Origin: Amyelois transitella
Taxonomy: Eukaryota; Arthropoda; Insecta; Lepidoptera; Pyralidae
Length of the DNA stretch: 64,000 bases
Assembly (NCBI RefSeq): GCF_032362555.1
Contig: NC_083534.1
Location: forward strand, 4,392,001 to 4,456,000
Direction: 5' to 3'
Of this stretch, positions 55,901 through 64,000 are shown piece after piece. Under the pieces are notes generated by a model. It was not told where the DNA came from, did not search any database, and was given only the letters and a program-made list of their open reading frames with translations. Position 1 is the stretch's first letter. Each line of letters opens with the position of its first letter. The translations under genes and the position numbers were made by a program.

Positions 55901-58311
55901 CTTGGATGTTTATCTATGTATATAAGTATTTATTATAAAATATATTATCGTTGAGTTAGTATCTCGTAACACAAGTCTCGAACTTACTTCGAGGCTAACT
56001 CAATCAGTGTAATTTGTCCCGTATATATTTATATTTATTTAATATTTATTTATATTTACATATGGTCACGTCTATACATATGCCTTGCGGGGTAGACAGA
56101 GCCAACAGTCTTGAAAACATTGATAGGCCACGCTCAGCTGTTTGGCTTAATGATAGAATTGAGATTCAAACAGCGACAGGTTGCAAGCCCATCACCTAAA
56201 AAAGAATCTCAAGTTTGTAAGCCTATCCCTAAGTCGCCTTTTACGTAATTAAAAAATATTAAATATGTTTATTATTTATATTTGTTTACATAATTACTAA
56301 CAAAATTTGTACGAGTCCAGATGCTTGAAATAAAAATAAAATAAATAAATATTAATTAATAATTATTTATTATAATACTAATTAATTTTACGAGTGGGAA
56401 TGCCTAGACGAACTTACCTTGATCAAATTAAACACGACCTCGCAAAACATCAGGTCGAGACGAGAATCATCATAAAAAACATATTCACCTAAGCGCAGTG
56501 GCATGCAAAAACAACGCGGCGACAGTCAGCCCCGCCAGCCACCAGACGCCCTCCAAATAGAACATCACAGGCTGGCCGACGCCCACGCAGCTCTCCACGG
56601 GCTCCAGGCCTTCGCCCCGGGCCACCAGGTGGCACTGGCGCGTGTGGTTCAGCCAAGGTTCTAGGTAGCGGTACAGCGAGCCAATCAGGACCTGCAAAAG
56701 GGGTGTTGACGAGGTCTTAACACAATATAAATAAGTTAATTACAATTCAAATTCAAAATGTGCCGTGTGGTTCCCGGCAGTGCCGTGTGGTTCCCGGCTC
56801 CAATACAAAAAATATGGGACCAGTCCATCTCGTTCCTATAATAAGCTTATAAACTTGGGCTTCTTATTTTAGGCGATGGGCTAGCGACCTGTCACTATTT
56901 GAATCTCATTTCTATCATTAAGCCAAACAGTTGAACGTGGCCTATCAGTCTTTTCAAGACTGTTGGCTCTGTCTACCCCGCAAGGGAATAAAAATGTGAT
57001 TATATGTCGGTATGTATGTATATGATAGGCACGTTCTTCCTCTTGCTACGATCCTAACAGATTCAACAGTTTTAAAAACGATAAAGTTTTGATAGGCCAC
57101 GTTCAGCTGTTTGGCTTAATGCTAAAATTGAGATTCAAATAGTGACAGGTTCCCAAGAATCCCAAGTTTATAAGCTTATCCCTCAGTCGTCTTTTACGAC
57201 ATCCATGGGATTAAAAAGGGGTAGTCCTATTATTTTTTTAATGGTGCGGGTAACCACAGGCACATTTCTGAAACATTTTTACATCTATACTTTTATACTA
57301 ATATTATAAAGCCGAAGAGTTTGTTTCTTTGAACGCGCTAATCTTAATCTAAGCTAAAAATTCTTTCTGTGTTGAATAGACCATTTATCAAGGAAAGCTT
57401 TAGGCTATATAACATCACGCTGCAAATTTTAGATGCGAAGAAATAATGGAAAATGTGAAAATAAACAGGGAAAATTATTCATCTTTGAGGGGTTCAATGA
57501 TGCCCAAAATAACTGTTCCACGCGGACGAAGTCGCGGGCACAGCTAGTCTTTTATGTAAAATGTTCCAAACAACAAAACTGTAAGTAACATTGTGCCCAT
57601 TTGACTGTAAAACCCTAAAAAAATTAACTCACCTCAGGATGTATATTAAATCTGTTGAACGCGTTCACTTCATCCGGATACTCCACAGTCTGATCATTCA
57701 TCAGCTTCGAGACTCCGGCAATAAACGGACGCTCCTCCACCAACGTCTTGTAGAACGAATAGTAGAACGCTGACTCTGAATAGAACGACATCTCCCGCTC
57801 AGTCTCAGAGAGATGAGAGAAATGCGTGACATTCTCGTGTATTGTCGATACGTATCTGTAATGTATGTAGCCTAGGCCAAATGCTGTGAAAAAAAATTAT
57901 GAAAACATAACATTCACTTGCTGTTCTGCAGCAGATAAATGTTAAGTCTTTTCGACATTGTTAGCTCTTGTTTACCCCATAAGGGATAAACGTGATTTTA
58001 TGTATGTATGCATACAACAGGTGGTACATGTTTTTAAGAAGCATTTGAACAAACCTATGCAAGTACATATATATTTAATTTTACGCCGGCTACCTGTGTA
58101 GAAAGGGCGAATAACAATACAATACAAGTATTATGAAATACATGAACTAATGACCTCTATTGCCTAAGAATCTTAAAGTTAAATTCTAAGAAAATTAAAA
58201 ATTTTTATAACATTTACCAAGAGTGACCAATATTCCAAATTTTAACAATTTCTTCAGAGTCGCGGCTTCAAACCTGACCTTGCAGGCCTTCGCAGGAGTG
58301 TTGTCTACCAT
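49911..58311 (-). CDS. DPY19L1-like: DPY19-type protein C-mannosyltransferase
   Basis: Nine coding exons on the minus strand, 58218-58311, 57633-57883, 56489-56691, 55571-55754, 53947-54833, 53091-53197, 52502-52664, 50712-50837 and 49911-50130, join in phase to 744 aa. DPY19 proteins are multi-span ER enzymes that attach mannose to tryptophans of thrombospondin-type repeats using dolichol-phosphate-mannose. Family blocks are recognisable along the whole length: HFSHLSETEREMSF (first luminal loop), MNDQTVEYP, CVGVGQPVMFYLEG, NHAEATRVQWVP, LLFWQFTQFIFLVQT, DFHT-like KNFHTLLYTCSKEFDF, EYSNLPLEELLSFI, FAGTLPTLAAVALS, IVAHPHYE, SYLIVEDVYC and GCSLPALWD. An acidic insert (MEDKSVKMDKDSDTEDSG) lies in exon 5. 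Exon 7 ends in a tandem array, and the last exon has a CAGCAG tandem acceptor and a C-terminal tail ending at a Helitron. The true stop could differ if a further intron exists. Confidence 0.92.
50252..50522 (-). mobile_element. TATG-tailed SINE, near full length, DPY19 intron 8
   Basis: ACATACATATATATAGTCGC to GGTGCCGGGAA, with a short insertion near GAGCCTGTTGGCAGG. A Helitron-like end (CTAGCTGACCCGACAGAC) lies just beyond its tail, next to exon 9. Confidence 0.8.
50975..51135 (+). mobile_element. TATG-tailed SINE, DPY19 intron 7
   Basis: TTTTAGGCGATGGGCTAGC to GACGTGACATATCTATGG; its tail abuts the 98-bp array. Confidence 0.75.
51171..52542. repeat. 14-unit perfect 98-bp tandem array over a DPY19 splice donor
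   Basis: CCGCCTGGTGGACAGCG recurs every 98 bp from 51171 to 52543, giving 14 full units with no differences that I can see. On the minus strand each unit holds the last 45 bases of exon 7 (RRAIVAHPHYEHSPA + AG), the donor GTGAGAG and 53 further bases ending CTGTCCACCAG. Confidence 0.97.
52706..52815 (+). mobile_element. tRNA-derived SINE, DPY19 intron 6
   Basis: TTTGACGGTATCTGTGGCAC, GGTCCCGGGTTCGAATCC and CTCTGATTGGC; truncated after the tRNA-like part. Confidence 0.75.
53205..53577 (+). mobile_element. Helitron-like family D with nested SINE
   Basis: CTCCGAAACGGCTTGACCG near the start and GTTTGCCGGGACAGCTAG|T at the end. It is interrupted by a minus-strand tRNA-SINE at 53338-53453. Confidence 0.6.
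53338..53453 (-). mobile_element. tRNA-derived SINE with internal deletion
   Basis: AAGGGACAAATTACACTGAT is joined to ACCTCCGGTGTTACAGAC and GCGCCACAGAGGCCGTCAA. The middle, including box B, is deleted. Confidence 0.65.
53597..53790 (-). mobile_element. TATG-tailed SINE, diverged
   Basis: CACATACATATAATCAAG to CATGGGAAAGAGATGAGG. Confidence 0.65.
53828..53915 (-). mobile_element. TATG-tailed SINE, tail third
   Basis: ATACATACATATAGTCACG to CAGCTATTTGGC; about 30 bp from the exon-5 donor of DPY19. Confidence 0.7.
54868..55100 (+). mobile_element. tRNA-derived SINE, full length, DPY19 intron 4
   Basis: TTTGACGGCCTCTGTGGCGC (box-A region), GACCCGGGTTCGAATCCCGG (box B), then the body to TTGTTCCGTATATACATAT. 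One of two best reference copies. Confidence 0.9.
55132..55232 (+). mobile_element. TATG-tailed SINE, large internal deletion
   Basis: The head block (TGTGGTTCCCGGCACTAAAG) is joined almost directly to GGGCTCTGTTTACCCCAC. Confidence 0.65.
55787..56035 (+). mobile_element. tRNA-derived SINE, full length, DPY19 intron 3
   Basis: TTTGACGGCCTCTGTGGCGC to TTGTCCCGTATATATTTATA. Very close to the copy at 54868, so both are young. Confidence 0.9.
56059..56248 (-). mobile_element. TATG-tailed SINE, head missing
   Basis: CATATGGTCACGTCTATAC to AAGTCGCCTTTTACG. Confidence 0.75.
56386..56460 (+). mobile_element. RTE-like LINE internal fragment
   Basis: GAGTGGGAATGCCTAGACG to CATCAGGTCGAGAC, corresponding to the VGRPRRTYLDQIK coding segment; no 3' tail. 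Confidence 0.6.
56758..57022 (+). mobile_element. TATG-tailed SINE with duplicated head
   Basis: TGCCGTGTGGTTCCCGGC occurs twice in a row (56760 and 56781), then the full body to TTATATGTCGG. Confidence 0.85.
57075..57262 (-). mobile_element. TATG-tailed SINE, tail missing
   Basis: AAAGTTTTGATAGGCCACG to GTAACCACAGGCAC; opposite to the previous copy. Confidence 0.7.
57284..57547 (+). mobile_element. Helitron-like family A copy, DPY19 intron 2
   Basis: TACTTTTATACTAATATT to GGGCACAGCTAG|T. Ends about 85 bp from the exon-2 donor. Confidence 0.8.
57943..58013 (+). mobile_element. TATG-tailed SINE, 3' end only
   Basis: TTTTCGACATTGTTAGCTC to GTGATTTTATGTATGTATG, in DPY19 intron 1. Confidence 0.55.
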
Positions 58312-59063
58312 TTTAAATACACTTTTAAATCACATTTCAAATCAGAAAAAACATATTTCTTTCGAAACTGAGATTAAATTTGTTTTTCAATGGTCGGTTT
58401 AGTAGACAGACAGCTGACATTGACAAACGGCGGGGTTATTATGTAAATACTGCCTATGCTATTTATAGTTTTCGAAAATATCTTTAAAAGCGTTATGTAC
58501 TGCAAGAAAAAAGCTTGCTTATAAGCATTAAGAAGTTGTCCGAAAATATTCGTCCCGCGGTGCAGGACTGTTAGCCCCAACCCAACAATGTATGAAATCA
58601 GATAAACGCTGATGATAATTAAAGGTAGTTTCGGGTTCAGAGACAACCTGCTCTGTCAAATTCAAATTCAAACTTTTAATTGCATAATATGAATTCAATT
58701 CCGTAAAGCGAAAAGATATGATGTATGTGTCTGTCTCGTCTGTATTTATTTTCAAGAAGAAAAAATCTAGAGAGAAATCAAGTCAATTTTATATTTAATT
58801 TATTAATGTATACTAGGTATATATTTCTGTTCTCGCCTCGGCATCGCTTCCCTTACAGAATCCGACCATTTATTTTCTCCGTCAAAAATCAGACATTCCG
58901 TCAAAGCTCTCAGTGAAACGCTCAAATAACTCGATTGTATGGTTTGTGAAGGAGATTATTTCCATTTTCTATAGACTACCATAATTTTTTTTACATGATA
59001 ATATAAAACCAGCAATTCATAAACTTCTTTCCCGTGGAGTGGTGACAGATATTCGATTTAACA
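58312..59063. promoter_or_regulatory. Divergent DPY19 / Su(fu) promoter region
   Basis: The two start codons face away from each other with 752 bp between them and no recognised repeat in the gap. This is unusual for this window and suggests a maintained bidirectional promoter. No TATA box is evident. Confidence 0.55.
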
Positions 59064-62000
59064 ATGCAGACCGACGCAGGCGCATCCTCTGATGCTAGAG
59101 AACAAATCGCTCAAGTTGGTAAGTCTGAATAAGGAAAAACTGTTGACTTATTCATATTAACACTCGCACGATTGAAATTAGTGAAGAATTTTAGCGCAAG
59201 GCTTTTATATTTTTCACTGAAATAGAAAGTTCCCTCTTGGTAAATTTAAAAATATATATTAGAACTTAAAGATTCTTATGCAAAAGAGGTCATTAGTTTA
59301 ATGGATGTCGTAAAAGGCGACTAAGGGATACCTAGGCTTATAAACTTGGGATTCCTCTTATAGGCGATGGGCAAGCAACCTGTCACTATTTGAATCTCAA
59401 TTCCATCACGCAGCCATACCGCTGAACATGGCCTTTCAGTCTTTTCAAGACTGTTGGCTCTGTCTACTTTTTAACTGGCCAGTTAAGACACATTCTGAAT
59501 AAAACAGGAAGGAGGTAGTTTAACTAATATTATTAACCAGTTCGAAAATCTATTTTGTTCTCTGTTACAAACAATAAACCTGTTTATAATGTTTTCTAAG
59601 GAATAGGCTTACAAACTTGGGATTCTTTTTTAGGCAATGGGCTAGCAACCTGTCACTAGTTGAATCTCAATTCTATTGTTAAGACAAATAGCTGAACGTG
59701 GCCATTCAGTCTTTTCAAGACTGTTGGCTCTGTCTACCCCGTAAGGGATAAAGACGTGACCATATGTATGTATAATGTTTTCAGAGCGCATTGTTCCGGC
59801 CGGTGTGAAGGCTCTGTGTGACGCATGCACTGAGTTGTACCCTGACCAGCCTAACCCCTTACAGGTCACAACTAGGCTCAAATATTGGTTTGTATAATTT
59901 AACTATTCAAATTCATACATAAAATCACGCCTCTTTCCCGGAGGGGTAGGCAGAAACTAAATCTTTCCACTTGCCACGATCTCTGCACACTTCCTTCGCT
60001 TCATTTGCATTCATAACTCTCTTCGTGCAAGCTTGGCGGTTTCGCGTACTCTTGACCTGACCCTTTACCAACTATTCAAATAATTAAAAAAATATATATT
60101 AATTATCGTGGGACATTTTTGACATCACATAATAATTGTAATTTTTTCAGAGCTATCTCAGTGACCAACACACATAGATAATATATCACAAATTGAGATC
60201 CAACAGTTATAATTAAGTGCCGTGTGGTTCCTGGCACCAATACAAAAAAAAAATAGGACCACTCCATCTCTTTCCCATGGATGTCGTAAAAGGCGACCAA
60301 GGGATAGGCTTCTAAAATTGTGATCCTTTTTTTTAGGCAATGGACTAGAAACCTGTCACTATTTGGATCTCAGTTCCATCATTGAGCTGAGCAGCTGAAC
60401 GTGGCCATTCAGTCTTTTTGGGACTGTTGGCTCTGTCTACCCCGTAAGGGATATAGACGTGGCTATATGTATGTATGTAGTTATAATTAAGTTAGTTGAC
60501 TTTAATAATAGAAATTCAGAGAGTCACAGCTTGCTAGCAGATGACCTTAAAATTTTTTTTATCAGTTTGGCCGACTCACTTAAACTGCCCTAATTTCTGA
60601 GGGGTTGAGGAAATAGGTAAATGTGTGGTGGGATTTGCAAAAATTCTATAAGTATTATTTTGTATGTGGGGTTAAATTCGTCAAACCAATACCATGATAT
60701 TTAAATTAAATATTGTAACTTCTAGCTTGAGTAATTATGACTGAAGTAAACATTTGTGACCACTGTCGACCAGGTTGGGAGGTAATGACCCCCTGGACTA
60801 CATCAGCATGTACTGGAACCCGGGAAAGCCGGAGGAGAACATACCATCACATTGGCACTATGTCAGGTAAGTCATATAAAAAATATGTATGTATTTCTAA
60901 TAATTAAATTTTTGAGTCTTTTGTAGTGAAAACCTTGGGTCTGTGGGGTCCATCAGCTCATCTGCTTTTTAATTTTCAATCTAACAGACTTATACTGAAT
61001 TATCTATTTCCTTTATTGTTTGCCGGTTGACTGGAAGAGATCCCTTCATGGGATAAGTCCGCCATTGCAAGTGATTTGTTTCTTTTATAACTACTTATGA
61101 ACTTACTATTTTCTTGTTACTGTGTAAATTTCTATGCAATAAAGATATTACAAACAAACAAACTATCAGAAAAGGCCATAATGTCAACTTCTTATAGTAA
61201 TACGGGATAGGCTTACAAAATTGGGATTCTTTTTTAGGCGATGGGCTAGCAACCTGTCACTATTTGAATCTCAATTCTATCATAAAGCCAAACAGCTGAA
61301 CGTGGCCATTCAGTCTTTACAAGACTGTTGGCTCTGTCTACCTCGCAAGGGATATAGACGTGACAATATGTATGTCTAATAGTAATATTTCATTCTCCTC
61401 CCTCCTAAATGACTCATCATCACCAGTTTCGGCTTGTCGGACCTACACGGCGACGGGCGCGTGCACCCGCCGCCCGACCGCGTGGTGCTGGCGGCGGCGG
61501 AGGCCGGCGCGCGGCCCCCGTCCGGGCTGGGGCTGGAGCTCACGTTCAGGCTGGCCGCGCCCGCGCCGCAGCCGCCGCCGCTGTGGCCGGCCGCGCTGTT
61601 GCAGGCGACAGCCAGATACATGTTCACCACAGGTGATTCTTGGATTTGTCTTTTACACAGGGATAAATATTGTCTTTTACTGAAGCCACCTGGGATTTGG
61701 ACTTGGAATAGAATAGAATAGAATAGATTTATTTTCAAAATTGGATACAAGGTATCACTTATTGACGTCACATAACTTAAATCTAATTATAACTACTACC
61801 GCTTCCAAAGCGCATGTGTAGAAGAAGCGGCGGAACAAACTTGTGACTTGAATCAATCCCGCGGAAACTCCTGGATGACACTTAGATTTGGCTTTTACAC
61901 CGGGATAAATATTTGTATAATATTTTTTATTTATTGTAACAAATTGACACAATATTTTCATCATTTTATTAAGAATTAATTAATTGACTTATGATTTATC

Positions 62001-63445
62001 TTTTACACGGGGATAAATATTTGTGTAATATTTTTTATTTTATTTATTGTAACAAATTGACACAATATTTTCATCATTTTATTAAGAATTAATTAATTGA
62101 CTTATGATTTATCTTTTACACAGGGATAAATATTTGTATAATATTTGTTTTTTATTTATTGTAACAAATTGACATAATATTTTCATCTTTTTATTAAGAA
62201 TTAATTAATTGACTTATGATTTATCTTTTACACAGGGATAAATATTTATATAATATTTGTTTTTTATTTATTGTAACAAATTGACATAATATTTTCATCT
62301 TTTTATTAAGAATTAATTAATTGACTTATGTGTAATTTTATAATAATTTGCATGCTATATATATATTAATGGCTGACCAGGAGGAAATATTATTATGTTT
62401 TGTTTTACACCTTTTGTAAACCCTAGTCAAAAGCAAATAAATATTCTATATTCTATTTAAAAAGTAGCCTATATGTTATTTTGGGTCTTCTTCAGCTACC
62501 TACATACCAAATTTCATGGTAATCGGTTCAGTAGTTTTTGCGTGAAAGAGTAACAAACATCCATACATCCATACAAACTTTCGCCTTTATAATAGTAGTA
62601 GGATCTGTAAACTTTGAATTAGAAATGTGTAGTGTGTAGAAGTTAAATCAAAGTTATGTACATACATTAGTTTAAATACTAACCGATGCTCTTATGGTAA
62701 GGTACAGGTTGCTAGCCCATCGCCTGAAATAAGAATACCAAGTTGATAAGCCTATCCCTTACTCGCCTCTTACGACATACATGGAAAATGAGATGGAGTG
62801 GTCACATTCTTTTTTATACTGGTGCCGGGAACCACACGGCATGAATTGTTTCATTGCATGGTTATTCCATAACATTTCCTATTATTTTTAAGCATTGAAA
62901 CTTGTAATTGCACATTGTCTGCAAATAACACATATTTAATTATTTAAGAGCGGTTTTTTCAAGACAATAAAGAATAATCTATACTAATATTATAAAGCTG
63001 AAGAGTTTGTTTGTTTGTTTTAACGCGCTTATCTCAGGAACTACTGGTTCGAATTGAAAAATTCTTTTTGCGTTGAATAGACCATTTATCGAGGAAGGCT
63101 TTAGACTATATAACATCACGCTGCAACTATAAGGAGCAAAGAAATAATGGAAAATGTGGAAAAAAAAACTAGTTTATTATATTATTATTTATTTGTCAGG
63201 TAGAGAAGTGTGCAGAGATCGTGGCAAGTGGAAAGAGGTAGTCTCTGCGTACCCCTCCGGGAAAGAGGCGTGATTTTATGTATGTATGTTATTTGTCAGG
63301 TAACAAATTCTACGCGGGCGACCACATATCGTGGCACTCGCCCCTCGACGGCAGCCCGAAGTCCCGGCTGCGGCACCTGCTGGTCGCGGAGGACCAGCAG
63401 CTGGGCACCGTGGACACGCCCCACGGCTACGTCAAAATGTTGCAG
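59064..63445 (+). CDS. Su(fu): Suppressor of fused, N-terminal part (runs off the window)
   Basis: Five exons, 59064-59118, 59785-59887, 60774-60866, 61427-61632 and 63300-63445, join in phase to 201 codons. The gene continues beyond the last donor (CAG|GTGTGT). Su(fu) is a cytoplasmic and nuclear repressor of Hedgehog signalling that binds Ci/Gli factors. The visible part is the N-terminal domain with clear family blocks: LYPDQPNPLQVT, KYWLGGNDPLDYISMYWN, NIPSHWHYVSFGLSDLHGDG, GLGLELTFRLA, LWPAALLQATARYMF and GDHISWHSPLDG...SRLRHLL. Exon 4 is very GC-rich and has an Ala/Pro-rich insertion (LAAPAPQPPPLW) where vertebrate proteins carry a different linker. Exon 5 has a duplicated acceptor caused by a LINE insertion. 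The ATG at 59064 gives an 18-codon first exon and is the only candidate seen. Confidence 0.93.
59298..59470 (+). mobile_element. TATG-tailed SINE, tail replaced by another repeat
   Basis: ATGGATGTCGTAAAAGGCG to GGCTCTGTCTAC, where it is cut by the repeat at 59473. Confidence 0.75.
59473..59580 (-). repeat. Repeat that is the empty site of the hAT-like insertion
   Basis: Its reverse complement reads CTGTTTTATTCAGAATGTG then TCTTAACTGGCCAGTT, continuous across the point where the hAT-like element at 14029 is inserted. Family unknown. Confidence 0.75.
59597..59774 (+). mobile_element. TATG-tailed SINE just before Su(fu) exon 2
   Basis: Head missing; ends GTGACCATATGTATGTAT ten bases from the exon-2 acceptor, so its tail lies in the branch-point/pyrimidine zone. 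Confidence 0.8.
59915..60075 (-). mobile_element. RTE-like LINE 3' fragment, Su(fu) intron 2
   Basis: CATACATAAAATCACGCCTC to GACCTGACCCTTTACC, read on the plus strand. Confidence 0.85.
60215..60478 (+). mobile_element. TATG-tailed SINE, near full length, Su(fu) intron 2
   Basis: GTGCCGTGTGGTTCCTGGCA to GGCTATATGTATGTATG. Confidence 0.85.
61022..61165 (+). mobile_element. Retroelement 3' fragment (second copy at 45990-46115)
   Basis: GCCGGTTGACTGGA, GATCCCTTCATGGGA and AAGTCCGCCATTGCAAGTG are shared by both copies. The family is probably the 3' end of a non-LTR element. Confidence 0.55.
61200..61376 (+). mobile_element. TATG-tailed SINE, Su(fu) intron 3
   Basis: ATACGGGATAGGCTTAC to GTGACAATATGTATG; head missing. 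Confidence 0.8.
61707..61850 (-). mobile_element. Short retroelement 3' fragment, Su(fu) intron 4
   Basis: GAATAGAATAGAATAGATTT (tail) to AGAAGCGGCGGAAC. A young copy, almost identical to the one at 36333. Confidence 0.75.
61858..62335 (+). repeat. Four-unit 108-113 bp tandem repeat, Su(fu) intron 4
   Basis: CTTTTACAC(A/C/G)GGGATAAATA recurs at about 61892, 62000, 62113 and 62225. A fifth occurrence at about 61651, close to the exon-4 donor, is the likely source. Confidence 0.85.
62458..62605 (-). mobile_element. Helitron-like family B, 5' part
   Basis: AAAAAGTAGCCTATATG to ATAATAGTAGTAGGA; the hairpin and CTAG end are lost. Confidence 0.7.
62703..62845 (-). mobile_element. TATG-tailed SINE, head half
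   Basis: CAGGTTGCTAGCCCATCGCC to GGGAACCACACGGCA. Confidence 0.8.
62978..63172 (+). mobile_element. Helitron-like family A, shortened, still ending CTAG
   Basis: TCTATACTAATATTATAAAG to AAAAAAAACTAG|T. The last 80 bp with the hairpin are missing, yet the sequence stops at a CTAG. Confidence 0.7.
63203..63288 (+). mobile_element. RTE-like LINE 3' fragment with 14-bp target duplication
   Basis: GAGAAGTGTGCAGAGATCG to TTTTATGTATGTATG is flanked by TTATTTGTCAGGTA at 63189-63202 and 63289-63302. The duplicated target is the acceptor of Su(fu) exon 5. Confidence 0.9.
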
Positions 63446-63703
63446 GTGTGTAAAGAAACATACATACACACATACATTTATAGTAATATTATAAAGCTGA
63501 TGTTTTTGTTTGTTTGAACGTAACGCGTTCTAACGAACAAACACTCCAGCTAAAAAAAAAAATAACTGATCAATAAAAAATTTGTAACAAAGTCAACGTT
63601 TGTAAGGTAATCGGGGAATAAAAATTCTACCGAAACCTTTCATTTAGTAGAATTATAAAAACGACCGCAACAATTTATCTAACTTTAACAATATATTTAT
63701 TAA

Positions 63704-63973
63704 TCTATATTAATATTATAAAGCTGAAGAGTTTGTTTGTTTGAACGCGCTAATCTAAGGAACTACTGGTTCGAATTGAAAAATTGTTTTTGTGTTGAAT
63801 AGACCATTTGTCGAGAACGGCTGTAGGCTATATAACATCACGCTGCAACTATTAGGAGCGAGAGAAGAAATAATGGAAAATGTGAAAAAAAAGGGGAAAA
63901 TTATTCACACTTGAGGGCTTCAATGATGCCCAAAATAATTATTCCACGCGGACGCAGTCGCGGGCAGAGCTAG
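63704..63973 (+). mobile_element. Helitron-like family A copy, Su(fu) intron 5
   Basis: TCTATATTAATATTATAAAG to GGGCAGAGCTAG|T. Confidence 0.8.
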
Positions 63974-64000
63974 TTTATTAATTAATATTTTACTGGGAAA

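Overview
The window is eukaryotic nuclear DNA from a moth or butterfly (Lepidoptera). The evidence is small spliced genes with insect-like proteins, an AT-rich background, and dense lepidopteran-type repeats: Helitron-like elements ending in CTAG, SINEs with (TATG)n tails, tRNA-derived SINEs and RTE-like LINE tails. I cannot name the species. No LTR or virus-like element was recognised.

Seven host loci are supported, in order: TAF10 (minus, 2 coding exons, 129 aa); the intronless ADP/ATP carrier gene (plus, 300 aa); V-ATPase subunit e (minus, 4 coding exons, 84 aa, with a roughly 5.3 kb last intron full of repeats); a 38-codon single-membrane-span ORF (plus, tentative); KNL1/Spc105R, the kinetochore scaffold (plus, 7 coding exons, 1962 aa, with SILK and RVSF PP1-docking motifs and about a dozen MELT-like repeats); a DPY19-type C-mannosyltransferase (minus, 9 coding exons, 744 aa); and the first 201 codons of Suppressor of fused (plus, 5 exons, running out of the window). 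DPY19 and Su(fu) are divergent, with about 750 bp between their start codons. The genes do not form a pathway; they are ordinary neighbours.

The space between 7 kb and 33 kb is largely a repeat field with nested insertions. One hAT-like element (14029-16315) contains an RTE-like LINE and has a paralogous empty site elsewhere in the window. A decayed DDE transposon lies at about 28.9-31.35 kb.

The most interesting signals sit at splice sites. (1) A 14-unit, 98-bp tandem array spans the DPY19 exon-7 donor, and each unit reads as an in-frame 45-nt mini-exon plus a 53-nt mini-intron. (2) A 19-bp minisatellite begins exactly at the KNL1 exon-4 donor and repeats GTGAG. (3) An RTE fragment in Su(fu) has a 14-bp target duplication that copies the exon-5 acceptor. 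(4) The DPY19 stop codon lies inside the terminal CTAG of a Helitron. (5) The abundant TATG-tailed SINE shares its 3' end with the RTE-like LINE, which suggests it is mobilised by that LINE.
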